NCBI GenBank assembly: GCA_037178855.1
Contig: JASJZC010000001.1
Location: 3,348,001-3,412,000, forward strand
DNA length: 64,000 nucleotides
Source: Oscheius sp. JU75
Lineage: Eukaryota; Nematoda; Chromadorea; Rhabditida; Rhabditidae
Reading direction: 5' to 3'
Shown here piece after piece: positions 8,984 to 20,304 of the stretch (positions are counted from its first letter, which is position 1; each line of letters starts with the position of its first letter). Under the pieces are notes generated by a model, which was not told the origin of the DNA, did no database searches, and was given only the letters and a program-made list of their open reading frames with translations. The translations under genes and the position numbers were made by a program.

Positions 8984-11900
8984 TTACATGTTCCTGTTGG
9001 CCATCGATATGGCGTCTCTCACCGACGGGAAGAACCTTTCCAGACCTAAGAGTTTGTGAAAGTTGGCTGAGGCTAGTACTCTCCTCACTTCTTCTAGAAC
9101 AATCGTATTTCTAGATAGACACCCAAGCCTACCCGAGGTTCCTGCCATATAAACGATGACTTTCTTCTCTTGAAGGCCCGAACTGACCTCTTTCAAGACA
9201 CTCACTCCCACAGAATCAACGTAAACTATTGCCGAGCAGTCAATCACCAGAAACTGAGGAGATTGGGTGAGGCGAACTGGTCTCTTCGGAGCATCCCATT
9301 CGTCCAGTGTACTCTGGACAGCGTTTTTGAATCTACAGAAGGATTGTTGGGGGTTAACATTTATAAACCTTTCCGCGTTCGTGAACTGCAAGGGTCCTTC
9401 GAATCGGACCAGAGCGACATCAGCCCCGTCTTCTTTCTCCTCTTCCGGAATGAAGTACTGCCAATGTGGCCACTGTGTCCGCATGACTACAGTTAATATC
9501 GCAAATATCAGAGCAATTCCCAGTCCTTCCATCACGTCAACACAAGTCGTAGCCAGGAAGGCCACAATCCACGTGAGAGAGTCAAACTTTGAGATCTTCC
9601 AAAGCGACACGGGTTCGGTGATCTTCTCGAACATTGACTGCAGAGCGATTGTGATTATGGAAGCAAGGACACACTGAACAGGTTGACTATCAGAAGAAAG
9701 GAGCTACCTTTGGTAGGGTGGTCAGAAGAGGCCCCAGCCAAATAATAATGGCTAGAAGAAGAAGACAACTGAAGAGGGCCGAGAGCTGTGTCCGAGAGCC
9801 ACTTCTCACGCTGACCATCGTTCTTCCAAGGGCTGTAGAAACAGCGTAGATAGGGAAGAAGGAGCTAAGACAACTGCTCAAACCGAGAGCGTAAAGTTCC
9901 TGAAAATTCACGATTTTCTATTGAGCTTGGGGTCGCGATAAAAGACAAGGGACAAGGGAACATCCTACGGGAATGCAATCAGAACTCAACAAAACTAGCA
10001 TGGGCTAGAACTATCACAGCGGTGTTTGGTATGGTTCACGGAATTCCTCGGAATCGACGAGCAGACTGAAAGTGCTCTGATCCAGTGCACAAGTTTGTTC
10101 GGACAAAGATAAGTAGAGACACTTTTCAATTTGGTTGTTATTCGAAACTTTCAGGTGAGCGGATCCGTCCGAGCCAACTGAATGCTGGACAAGAAACGTC
10201 TGTATACTGTGAGGCTGTCAGGCGATTCTAGGAGACTAAAGCTATTTTCAACACGATTGTCTCTATGTTGTGACTTTCCATAGCTGCAGGCACAAAGGCC
10301 TTGTAGGCTGTCGTGTCTTTTGTTTTAATAGTTCTAGCCCATACTTTTTTTGAGTTTTGGTTGCATTCCGAAAGGACCCGTTCAAACATGCGGATGTAAA
10401 GTGATCAATTCCAGAAACACGGAGGTATAGTCAACCATCCGAATACACGTAGGTCTGGCTATCGTTCGACGCTTGAACCAACCTGGTTAGTATCAATTTT
10501 GTAGTGAAACTTGTTCGCCAACATCTTCGCCATGCTCACATGAACAGCAATGGTCACGACAGCAACTGAGGTTGAAGGAAACAGAGCAGACTTGACCAGA
10601 TAGAGAGGTGGTAGTGCTGGAGTAGGTACTCTGAGCTTCGAAAATCTTACTGCTTCAAAAGACTTACCCGGCTGGAATTGCTCCCACAATAAGCACCTTG
10701 AAATACTCGTTCCACGAGAAGTAAAAAGAGAGAAACGCTGTCAGAATGACTAGGATGAGTTCGTAGGGAATCGGAAGTCGAAGACCACATTTTTTGGTAA
10801 GGAAGGGAGAGAGAAACTGTTTTCCGATGAACAGGAAAGCCATTGAAAGAACCGAGATCAGTAGAGTAGCCAAGTTTGTCTCTGGGACTGCCTTTAAGAG
10901 ATCGAAGAGACGCTGGAACAGAAACTGGAAAGGAAATCGAGAGAAGAAACCACAAAGACATAGCCTGGGCCATGAGACTTGGGAACTTCCACACCGAGAA
11001 TGTCGTCTAGTTGAGCCACCAACACGTGGACTGCTGCTCCTGAAATGGAATGGAAAATTTCTTATAGTTTCAAGCGGCAAAAGGAACTGAATCCTTGGAT
11101 TGTCGCTCTACTCAAAGTAGCCCATTTCGGACTATCCTAATAGCAGAAGCTCTTATTTTCAAAGTGGACCCGAAGAGAGTCAGGAGGGAAGTTGTACAGT
11201 CGCATCAGACTGTAGATGGCTCGTCTCTTAACCAGTTTCGGGTATCTTCTGACCAAACTAGCTGATGTCTCCTACTCTATTTTGGCTAGTCTCTCCACTC
11301 TCTATAGAGAACAAACTCCATCGACCCCTCACCTACTGGATCTACTTCAGACTCTTCTCTACTACACCCGGCCAGGCTATACTTTCGACAGGAACCTCAA
11401 GTCTTCTGTGAATCTTCAGTTCCAGTAATAAACATCTGTTAGGTTGTCTAGTATCTTCCTGTTTCTTACCTGTAGTGAATCCCGAAACCAAAGGGGCTGA
11501 AAAGTAGGAGAGAATGAACTGCAGGCGTAGCAATCCACACAAGATCTGAAGCAGATAGTGTCTCCGCTTCATGTTTTATTCCAACCTGCCAAATCCCGGT
11601 GCAGAAAGCCACAGCAGTAGCCACTTGAATAGGAACAGCACCTGTCTCCTCGACTATCTTCTCAGAACTGATTCCGGCCATTAGGGCCACAACAGCGAAC
11701 GATCCTGGTCATTCTGTATACTCAAAGGGGTTTCATACCTAGAGAAGTGTGTCTGGAAGTGCCAAAGAGCATATAGAAGAACGCTGGGAAACAGGAAGCG
11801 TAGAGTCCGTAGACTGGAGCAACTCCAGCCAGAATCGAATATGCGATGCCCTGTGGCACATGCATGATTCCAGTGGTCAGTCCTCCGACAATGTCCGGAA

Positions 11901-12174
11901 GAAGATCCGCTTTCCAGGAATAGTTTGGGAGCCAGCTGATGATGGGAAAGAAGGAGAGAGCAGTGGATCTGAGGGTTGTGACAGAACTGCATGGCTGCAG
12001 GAAAGACTGTCGGAGACGGCGACGAAATCGAGAGGAAGAAGACTCCAGAGGCAGATGAGTTCCGAATTCTGCATCAAATTCTGTCTGAATTGAGATTTTT
12101 TCCTCTACTTTTGTCCTAAGTTTGTCATCTAGCGAAGCAATGTACTCTCTCAGCTGATAAGCGGGCTCAAACAT
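8984..12174 (-). CDS. SLC26-family sulfate/anion transporter
   Basis: The ATG is at 12174. Identified exons are about 11735-12174, 11585-11702, 11472-11545, 10960-11039, 10668-10924, 10483-10630, 9708-9899 and 8984-9673. The product has a cytosolic N-terminus and the SulP core (LPDIVGGLTTGIMHVPQGIA, then GLYASCFPAFFY, LVSGFTTGAAVHVLVAQLDD and many membrane segments). The STAS domain contains VIDCSAIVYVDSVGVSVL. SLC26 proteins exchange sulfate, chloride, bicarbonate or oxalate at the plasma membrane. Two introns are long for this genome (about 430 nt at 11040-11470 and 583 nt at 9900-10482). The stop at 8984 overlaps a GTAAGT donor, so an extra short C-terminal exon is possible. The substrate cannot be told from the sequence. 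Confidence 0.94.
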
Positions 12175-13308
12175 TAGGCTACTGTTTACAGCTCTGTGGC
12201 CTTTAGTGACAACCAGTCGAGAATTGTTTGGTTGTTTTGAATCGAATTAATTGAAGAGGCTTCCGTTGGTCTAACGTCGAAAACCAAAGCGCCCTCTTAC
12301 GTAGTAATAATAACAATTAGTCTGTTCAGGAACAGAGTTGACTAGTGACATGCTGTACAATTTTTCCTCGCGGAACTCGCAGTGTCAATCCTTTAACATT
12401 TGAGAGCAGATTCCAATGGATTTTCTATTAATTTTGATTATCGATCTTTTGATGTCATTCGCTATGTTTGAAACTAACAGTAAAAAAAAGATGAGAAAAT
12501 TGGCGAAAAGAACAAGAAAACTGCTAAAATCCGCTGCCAAACGTTAAAGGACTAGCCCGGCGGGACCCGCGAAGAAAAACTTTACAATATGGCGCCAGTC
12601 AATCCCATCCCGGGACAGACTACGTATTCGCGTTTCGGGGTCAAAACGACTTTTTCATGAAAATGTATGTTGCAAACTGTTTTAAAAACTTCCTAGCCTT
12701 GTCCAGAAATTAGACCCGTAACACTATGCAGGTCATTCGTAAACAGCTGTCTTGGTCAACATCGGCTCCAATTGATTTTTATACCTTCCTCTCGCCTTTT
12801 TAGTTTCCCAACAGCATTTTAGAGGGTTCTCAAGTTTAATAAGACTCAACAAACCTGATTCATCGGCGGTCTTTCAGCCTTGTCGAGGGCATTGAGTCGA
12901 AGACGTTCTAAAGGAGGAGACATTTAGGTAGACGAATTGTTGATAGCGGTCAGAGCTTGGACCGCGACCAGAAGTACGCGCGCTGCTCGGCCAGCGGCTA
13001 TTTGATTGAACGAGATGATCTCTGTATAGATAAGCGGCAGACAAATGCTCGCTCTCCTTTCATTTGAATTTTATTTAGAAAGGGGAACTCACCTCCACCC
13101 ATGGTCAGACTAGCTGGTTATCACTGTCGACAGGATTAGCATACCATTTCCCCCGCCTGCTTTTATCGAAATGTAGATGTGAAAGTTTATATAAGAACGT
13201 TTTAAATATTACAGTCACCGTTTGAATATACAGACACACGTAAAGGTATGAGGTAAAACTGACTGAGATCATACAAAGAAAGAGTGGTGGGGAAAAGGTA
13301 AGAAAATT
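12175..13308. other. Intergenic: inverted-repeat element and spacer
   Basis: No gene seen. 12338-12602 is an inverted-repeat element (annotated separately). 12603-13308 is AT-rich 3' flank of the LRR/FN3 gene with no further feature I can support. Confidence 0.6.
12338..12602. mobile_element. MITE-like element with about 75-bp terminal inverted repeats (family R3)
   Basis: The left arm starts TTGACTAGTGACATG. The reverse complement of the right end reads TTGACTGGCGCCATA, and the two continue in parallel through a TTTTTC-TCGCGG stretch and TCCTTTAAC-TTTG to about 75 nt. The core is AT-rich and non-coding. A related longer element lies at about 34530-34975. A non-autonomous DNA transposon is the simplest reading. 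Target-site duplication was not resolved. Confidence 0.75.
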
Positions 13309-15696
13309 TTACAAAACGGGAACTTTGAGTGGATCGGAGATGGGTCCCTCGCTTCCGTCTTTCGAAATGGCCCTCAGTTGGATCGTATGCTCGCGATTGG
13401 GCTCCAAATCCGTGATACGAGCGTATCGGCCGGGCGCGTTAACGGTTCCACCTCTCTGACCGTCGATGTAGACATTATAGCCTGAATCCAAGTTATTAAA
13501 CTACAAGTCCAGAGCTTACCATAGACATGTTTCAATTCCCATTTGATTTCAACATCGGCGCCTTTGCGACGCGACATTGACAAGGCGATCGGCTTCGGAG
13601 GATCTGACAAGCTGTCTAGCTTCTGTTTCATCTGCCTCATTTCTTTCTGGAAGATGACAATGAAACGAAACATTGAAAAAGACTCACGCCGAATGCTTCC
13701 TTCTGCTCGACGAGAAGATTTGTGAGCTGCTCGTTAGTCCTAGACAAATTGTCGCAGAACTCGCCCAAGGCTACCATCTTTTCTTCCATCTCTCGCATTC
13801 GCTCTTGCAGATCGAAGTCATACTAAATCACTAACTACTTGAACAAAAGAAAGGAAACGTACGCCAGAATAGGTCAGTGCCGTGATATCGGCCACACCAA
13901 ACTTTCTAGCCGGTGTACTGATACGTCTTCTGGACATTGGGGTGGAGACCTGCATGAAGGGAACTCTCGGCGTCATACAGTCCGACCGTCTATCTTCTTC
14001 AGAATCGCTCTCATCACACACAGACTTCCGGAGCGGAGAAATCGTGTAAATTTCTGGCTCAGTGGAAATCTTCGTCCTGGATTTCGGTTGCGGAGGCGTA
14101 TTCTTGACCGAGAGAACAGGCGTTTCTGTGTTGGTCTGACCGGACGACGAGGCTTCCTTCGACTCGTTTTCGTCTTTTTCTGTTTCCGTGTCGCTGATCG
14201 CCTGAGTAGGAGGAGCAGAAGCAGTGAGGCGACTGCCCACAGATCCGGATCTTCTCATGAGAGGCCGACGACTAGCGCCAGCTTCGATAATCCGAAGGTT
14301 CTTGGTAATACCGGATCGACGACTTGAGGTAGGAGAGACATCGGTCGTTTCCGGATCCGTGTTTTCCTTGCCCATCTGGCGATTCCAGTCAGCATAGGGC
14401 GAATGAGTGGAGAACTCGTCCTCAGTAGCTCGACTAACGGCAGGAGAAATGACCAACTCTTGTCGTGGAGAGATCATCTTCAACGGATTCATCTTTTGGT
14501 AACGTTCCTTCTCGTTGAGATATTTCATCATGTTTCCTTTGAGCGGAGTCGATATCTTCTCCTTGCCGACGAACTCCTCGTTCTTCTTCGTCAAATAGTT
14601 CCAGATATATTCGTGAGCCTTCTTTCCTGCTCCCGGCAAGAATTCCTTCTTGGCTCCCGTCAGTTTTCCAGTTATTAGGAGATGCTCTCCGCAAAGCACG
14701 TCGGTTGTCTCCACGTCCTGTTCGTCAATGTGCTCCAGCTGGGGAAGGACGCAAAGCATGAGATGACGGTAGTTGAAAGGAGCGTCTTCATCGTCCTTTG
14801 GCAGACATGGGAGTGGAGCTGAAAAAACTTTTCGAAAGTGAAGCGGGAAAATAACTTACATATGAGGATATTGGACAATTTGGAGAAATGTCCGAGGAAT
14901 ATAATATGTGAGATATCCTCGATGTTGTTGGAAGCGATAGCTAGCTCCTTGAGTTTCCAGTTGATTTGAACGACCTTGTCCAGACTGCTAATCTCGTTTC
15001 CGGAGAGATTCAAGACTTCGAGGTTCTGTAGGCTGGATAAGTCCGGAACCGAGGTCAAGAAGTTTCCCGACAGGTCGAGCACTCTCAACGAAAACGTCTG
15101 TAGGTGAGGTACAAACTGAAAATGGTGGTTGAGAAAGACGAACTGAAGGAATTACCTTGATCGAATTGTTGAAACAGATCAGCTGCTCTAATCGGAGGAA
15201 GTTCTGTATTCCATCGATGCTGACCAGTTCATTTTCGGAGACATTGAGCTGCTTCAGCCTAGGAGCAATGTGTGACAGGCTTGTCAGACGGCCGAGACGA
15301 TTGTTCGAGATGTTTAGCTGAAAAATACGGGTTAAGAATATAACTACATGGCATTCACGTCGATGCAATTAGGAAAGAGTTGACTTTTCAGAGAATGAAG
15401 CTTGTTGTGAGAGATGTCCAGCTGGGAGACCTCGTTGTACTCGCTCTTGAAACTGGGACAAACTCCAGTTAATCCTTGATGAGAGAGGTTCAATTTGCCC
15501 GTCTCTACGTTCGCCTCCGTATTGAGGACATCACTGAAACGAGAAGTTTACAATACACGCTTGGCGTGAAGGAGAATGAAGAGAGAATAACTTACAGGGA
15601 ATCCCTGGAAGTAGAAACGCAGGACGTTGCTGGCGAATCAGGTGTAGGTAGCGAGGGCAACTGCTTCATCTGTCTTGTAATTTTGGGCTGTTCCAT
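13309..15696 (-). CDS. Leucine-rich repeat protein with coiled coil and C-terminal fibronectin type III domain
   Basis: The ATG at 15696 lies in a first exon ending at a GTAAGT donor near 15597. Following exons give N-terminal SDS22-like LRRs (LDISHNKLHSL, LNISNNRLGRL, LNVSENELVSIDG, VLDLSGNFLTSV, VLNLSGNEISSL) and an LRR cap (YRHLMLCVLPQLEHIDEQ). A long polar Ser/Thr-rich linker follows (about residues 250-480, with many SPR/TPR motifs that may be phosphorylated), then a short coiled coil (EKMRQMKQKLDSLSD region) and an FN3-like domain ending ISDPLKVPVL before the stop at 13309. No signal peptide or membrane segment is visible, so it is probably cytosolic, perhaps at a cytoskeletal structure. 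I do not recognise a named orthologue. Exon joints were made by eye and are good for the LRR part. Confidence 0.82.
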
Positions 15697-16209
15697 CAGT
15701 GACAGATTCCAGGCCTGGAAAAGGCAGAAGGCTGGAATCAATCCAAAAGAAACAAGAGCATAATCTCAAATAAAACCAAAATTGGTTTTCTATCATTTTC
15801 GAGCAAAAATGCAGCATTTCCGAAGAAAAAGAAAGAAATGAAAAGTATAAAATTCAAACCGGCGCCTACAAAACGAGCGGTGACGAGTCCGCGAAATTCA
15901 CTTTTTTTCTTTAACAATTTTTTTCCTTCTTCATTTTTATGACCATAAGACTTTCAGTCAACAGAACCGTCTAATGAAAAAAGGGAGAAGAGAGATTATC
16001 ACTATGGGCAACAATGAAAACAGTGTTTGAAAAACGGTACGTAAATAGCCGTCAAAAGTGGTTTGTCTCGGACGTGAAGCTGCAGACAATAGCCCTCTCG
16101 GGATTGACTCATAAAAACCGGCATTGTCCGACCATTTTCATCTGTTTCATACATTTTCATTTCGGAACTTACTCTGAACTTACTCTCTCCCAATCCAATG
16201 GTCTTCAGG
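15697..16209. promoter_or_regulatory. Divergent intergenic region between the LRR/FN3 and TAK1-like genes
   Basis: 513 nt separate two genes transcribed away from each other, so it must hold both promoters. It has poly-T and poly-A tracts (15770-15960) but no convincing TATA box. Weak open frames at 16002-16300 on both strands look like 5' UTR noise. A TCTTCAG acceptor ends 1 nt before the TAK1 start. Confidence 0.45.
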
Positions 16210-18480
16210 ATGAGGGGCAGCTCGTCCGGGTCGAGCCTCACCGAATCGGTGAGGGATATGTTCATACCAAATGACCGAATTGATGAACTGAACAACGTCA
16301 AAATTGGGAAAGGAACCTACGGATTCGTCGAGAAGGGCAAGATGAAGCAGAACGACGGTGAATGGATGTGAGTACAGGAAGTAAAAGACAAACCTTTATT
16401 TTTTTTCCAGACCGGTAGCCATCAAGTATATGCACGAAAAGAACGATGTCAATCATTTAGTCAAAGAGGCCAGGACAATGTTCCAGCTGAAAGGACATCC
16501 TCACTGTGTCCAAGTCTTCGGCCTGTTTGACTGTCCCCGCCACGGAGTCGGAGCCGTCATGGAGTTCATGGACTGCAAAAGCTTGGCTGATGGTGAGTTC
16601 CTTTTCATAAATTGGTTCAATGCTAGAGTGAGCCTTCCTTACTACGATTTGAGTGTCTCTTCACTATTCAGAGAGATAGATGAATAGTTTTATTCTCTGC
16701 CCTCATGGGAACTCGTTGGCAGTCTAAGGCTGAGACAAGATCCCAGGGGGCAGACATTTTGGAATTGTTACCCAATGGGGCCAACTATCTGGTTCTTGGG
16801 AAACTACGGAGACTCTTTGAGCCACAGCGGAATTCTAAGAAATTCTGACTCTCACATAACTCACATGAAGAATAGCCTCTTTTTTTTGTCTTATTCCCAT
16901 GGGTAGTCTCTAAGAAATCAGTACCAAGCTTATCTGAAATCAGTGTTTTCCTGAAGAGTAGCAGATCAAGTTTCGATGTTTTCAAATCAAACTGAAGGTG
17001 TAGAGGAAACTTGCAAAGAGATATAGTCGAGAAGACAAACAGTCGAATAGAATAGCGAGCCATGACTGAATCATTGTCATTACGAAATGACTAGCTGACT
17101 CAACATTCTGTTCTGATTTCAGTACTCCCAAAGAAGAACATCGCCTATACGATGGATCATTTTGTCAGTTGGATGTACCAACTTTCTTCGGCCGTGAACT
17201 ATTTTCATTCGAAAGACGAGCTTCACAGGGATCTCAAGCTTCAAAAGTGAGTAGAGTTTGTCCTGTTTGGACCAAATCTTTCAGTCTCCTCCTGACCAAG
17301 AGATATACCATCCTGAAAGTCGGGGATTTCGGTACATTTACTCCGCAGAGAGATAGTATGAAGAGCATGAGAGGCACACCGGTTACAATGGCTCCGGAAA
17401 TCTTCAAGATGAAACCCTACAACAAGAAATGTGACATTTACAGTATTGGAATTATCATGTGGCAGTTGATAGCTCGGAGGTAGGTGTCACAACCACATTG
17501 TTTCATTTTTGCAGGGAACCATATGCCATATCGGATGCGAATGCTCTACTATGGAATGTGGCAGCTGAGGGGAAAAGACCGCCCGAAATCACCTGTAACC
17601 AACTTCTGTCTGATTTTTATAAGCGGTGAGTTGGAAGAGAAAGAAACAAAAAAGTTTATTCAGATGTTGGCATGAGGTGCCGGCCACCAGACCCGACAGC
17701 AGCGAGCTTTTAGGATATTTCACTGTTCTGAAAAAGGTAAACCATGTTCATATCATTTCATCTCTATTTCCAGTATTACCCAAATGGAGACCAGCCCCTT
17801 CTCGACGAAGCGACTCACGAGCCGGTTAGAACTCCTCAACCTCAAAATGTGAGACATTCTCCCTAAAACCTTGACTGTATTCCACTAGGTCGTACTCTCT
17901 CCTAGTCTTCGCGGTCATCGTCGGACAGGTTCCGACCAGTCGACCCTACTCAAAACCATCGACAGCGGAATATCCGATCCCGTCTCGGACGATCTTCGCA
18001 ACGGACGGTCGCAGTCTGTCGCTGGCAGAAATTTGACGGCTAGCAACAGTAGTCGAGGATCGGATACTGTGCGGAAGGATCCGCCAATCGCAAACATTTT
18101 CGGTGCTATTCACCAGAGTCTGAGAGTGGGTCGAGATTTTAAAAAAAGTTCAAATCCTTAGTTTTTAGCCCTTGGAGCCTCTGGAACACGACCAAGAATC
18201 ATTGTCTATCTACAACCAGCACATTGCGCAGGTTCATCAGCTCTATGACTTACAGGAGGAGCTGCAGGTCCAGCTGAGAGCAAAGTAAGATGGCAAAGAG
18301 TGCAAAACAAAGCGAGTTTCAGACATGCAACGACGTTACAGCTGAAGAGATTACTGGAGAAACAGAGTTTGGAAGAAGAATGTGTAAGCTAGAAACTTTA
18401 CTGAAATCCAACGAGAATTGCAGAAACGATTGGAATCTCTAACCGAAGACGCTCTAAAGAAAATCCAGAGCAAGTCATAA
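16210..18480 (+). CDS. TAK1-type MAP kinase kinase kinase (MAP3K7-like)
   Basis: The ATG at 16210 follows a TCTTCAG acceptor. Exons include 16210-16367, 16411-16592, 17123-17246, 17285-17479 and 17515 to about 17626, with the TAA at 18478-18480. The kinase domain has the glycine loop GKGTYGFV, VAIK lysine (PVAIKYMHEK), catalytic loop HRDLKLQN, GDFGT and the activation segment MRGTPVTMAPEIF. The C-terminus (SIYNQHIAQVHQLYDLQEEL, then a Leu-rich coiled coil) resembles the TAB2/3-binding tail of TAK1, which is why I prefer TAK1 over other MAP3Ks. TAK1 relays TGF-beta, cytokine or Wnt-related signals to MKKs and NLK. One intron (16593-17122, 530 nt) is unusually long. AATAAA is at 18548-18553. 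Confidence 0.9.
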
Positions 18481-18616
18481 CGTTTATATTATGACAGCCA
18501 ATCTACGGGTAAAACTATGCCAGTCCGTCTCTCTCTTCTTGTACCTCAATAAAGACTCTTTCACTTTCCGATATTTTGGCAGTCATGTGTCATGAAAAGT
18601 GTCTCTTTCGAAAGTC

Positions 18617-19107
18617 TCATTCTACATGGTTTACTTCCTCGTAATTGTCTCCTTCTCCTTGAGAGACTGTTGAAGTCGTCGTCTTGCTCGTGGCAGTTTC
18701 TTTCGATGGGGCAGCTTCCGTAGGAGCCACGTATTTGGTAGGCGCTTGATAGACGGGGGCAGACTTGATGACCTGCTCTTCTCCCTTCTCACCATCTGCT
18801 ACTTCAGATATGTCGGATTTCGTCGTGCAGCTCTTTCCGGCTGAAGAGCCAAACTTACTCTGTCACCTATAATTGACTCATATTGTCCGTCAGGAGTTCC
18901 TCTTCCTCCGGTCGACGTGACCGAAGAGGCAGTCGGCTTGGCCCTGCTCTTGCCAACAGTAGACGCCGCTCTACTCATAGACTATATTGCCTGCGCCTTG
19001 CACACATTGCTCGCCGTGCTCATTTGACTAGGTTCTGCGAAATAGGCCGAGTCGGTAGTCGAAGGCCGATGAGTCGAGGCGCCTCCTCTTGTCATGATTC
19101 GGCTCAT
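18617..19107 (-). CDS. Ser/Thr-rich unknown protein with very short introns
   Basis: From an ATG at 19107 the frame reads a Ser/Thr-rich segment (TRGGASTHRPSTTDSAYF). A 24-nt intron at 18982-19005 then joins to MSRAASTVGKSRAKPT, and a 26-nt intron at 18841-18866 joins to an acidic Pro/Thr/Glu-rich tail (QAPTKYVAPTEAAPSKETA) ending EEVNHVE with TGA at 18617-18619. Translation could instead start at the ATG at 18978, which removes the need for the 24-nt intron. A second possible splice uses the GTAAGT donor at about 18858 with an acceptor near 18797 and gives a basic tail in another frame. The protein looks disordered and has no recognised domain. The gene converges on TAK1. Confidence 0.45.
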
Positions 19108-19472
19108 GTTGGTATTCGTGGTTCTGTTTGTTGAGAATCCACCACTACCGTATCCACACGGACCATAGCCGGCACATGGCGCCTCGACCTTTCAACCTTT
19201 TTGATATGACACCTACAAAGAGAGTCCAGAAGAGGTAGAAGATCTTCTACTCGGTGTACCAGCTGATAACCGAGAGCAGATGAACCGGATAGAGCTTTGG
19301 TTATAGAAGTTCGGCTTTGGTTGTAGAAGTTCGCATTACTGAATTCGATTGGAGCACAGTTATCCGCCCTGTTCATAAGCATTACCATCAGCTCCCGGTC
19401 CGTAGCTTCTACATCCGTACCAGGCCCATCGTTACTGCAACCACCAGGTCCGTCACGACGTGTTACGCCCAT
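19104..19472 (-). CDS. Open frame upstream of the Ser/Thr-rich gene, probably its 5' exon(s)
   Basis: A 122-codon minus frame starts at ATG 19472 and ends in a TGA that overlaps the ATG at 19107 (ATGA overlap). Its composition is protein-like (for example VEATDRELMVMLMNRAD and LSGSSALGYQLVHRVEDLL). A eukaryotic messenger would not normally carry both frames, so these are more likely exons of one gene whose junction I could not place. The first codons lie in a sequence resembling the R4 repeat, so the N-terminus may be repeat-derived. No family recognised. Confidence 0.35.
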   Translation of the reverse strand: MGVTRRDGPGGCSNDGPGTDVEATDRELMVMLMNRADNCAPIEFSNANFYNQSRTSITKALSGSSALGYQLVHRVEDLLPLLDSLCRCHIKKVERSRRHVPAMVRVDTVVVDSQQTEPRIPT

Positions 19473-20304
19473 CCAAAAGGCGTCGCCAATTTTTCTCGCG
19501 CCATATTCCTATTTCGAGAGCGGGAATTCAAAATTACTTTTCTAGCCTTTTTAAATTAATGTAAGGTATACGGTATTCTGTGCCACAATCGGTTTAAACC
19601 ACATTTTCTGTAGGATACTGTACTTAAGAAAACGAGCGGCATTTGCGCCCGGTTTGAAAAAGTGGTGACGCGCATAACACGCCGTGCCGTAGCTACTGTA
19701 CCCAGTAGCATTTCGTGGTTTTGATAGGTAGAGCCGGCGGAACTTTTCCCCGTTCCGATTCCATCGCGACTTCGAGGTCCTTATGGACGTTCAGATCTAT
19801 TTATGTCAAGGGAAGCACCCAATACAGAACTTTTGTGATGAAGACGAACAAATATTGCAAGGCAAAGAATTTTTTAAAGGACTAACTGACAAAAAGTCTC
19901 ATTACGAAGCAAACGGGTAACCGGAAAGGGTACGCTATTCAGGGTCCTTACACTTTCCCAAATTCTTGTCGCTCACTGTTCTTTGTATTTCCGCTTACTC
20001 ATTTTATTCTTCTTTTTTTCAATGTAGAGCATTTCTTATCCACAATAAAAACGGCAGAAAAAAAAGCTATAAGACAGCAAATGCGCTCTAGCGAGAATGA
20101 GCGCTCGTTCGAATTTTATTTCCTCGACGTCATTCTGTCAATCCCCCGTGCTGTCGCGAGTGCGCGACCAGCCTCGCATTGATTCATTGTTTTCCATTAG
20201 CCACCACATGCTTTTGGATACCGAATGGGAAACATATCTCAGAATTGTTTCTGTGATTGCAATTTTCCTCTTTCTTATTTCTCTCGTTAAAATCGCATTT
20301 CAGA
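19473..20304. other. Intergenic: repeat R4 and EB1 upstream region
   Basis: No gene. It contains R4 copy 1 (19575-19700), a possible partial R4 fragment at about 19445-19495, and GC-rich sequence with poly-A/T tracts before EB1. An ATG-led frame at 20097-20342 is most likely 5' leader or intron, because a CATTTCAG acceptor sits directly before the EB1 start. Confidence 0.5.
19575..19700 (-). repeat. Dispersed repeat family R4, copy 1 (inverted relative to copy 2)
   Basis: The reverse complement matches 33985-34110 over about 110 nt. A core of roughly 40 nt around AAACCGGGCGCAAATGCCGC is practically identical, and flanks diverge gradually, including a shared TTTAAACCG motif. Non-coding. Confidence 0.8.

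Noticed and set aside
11216-11428. 70-codon + frame followed by AATAAA inside an SLC26 intron
   Set aside because: An in-frame stop lies just upstream of the ATG, no acceptor was identified and no family is recognised; probably chance, though a nested gene cannot be excluded.
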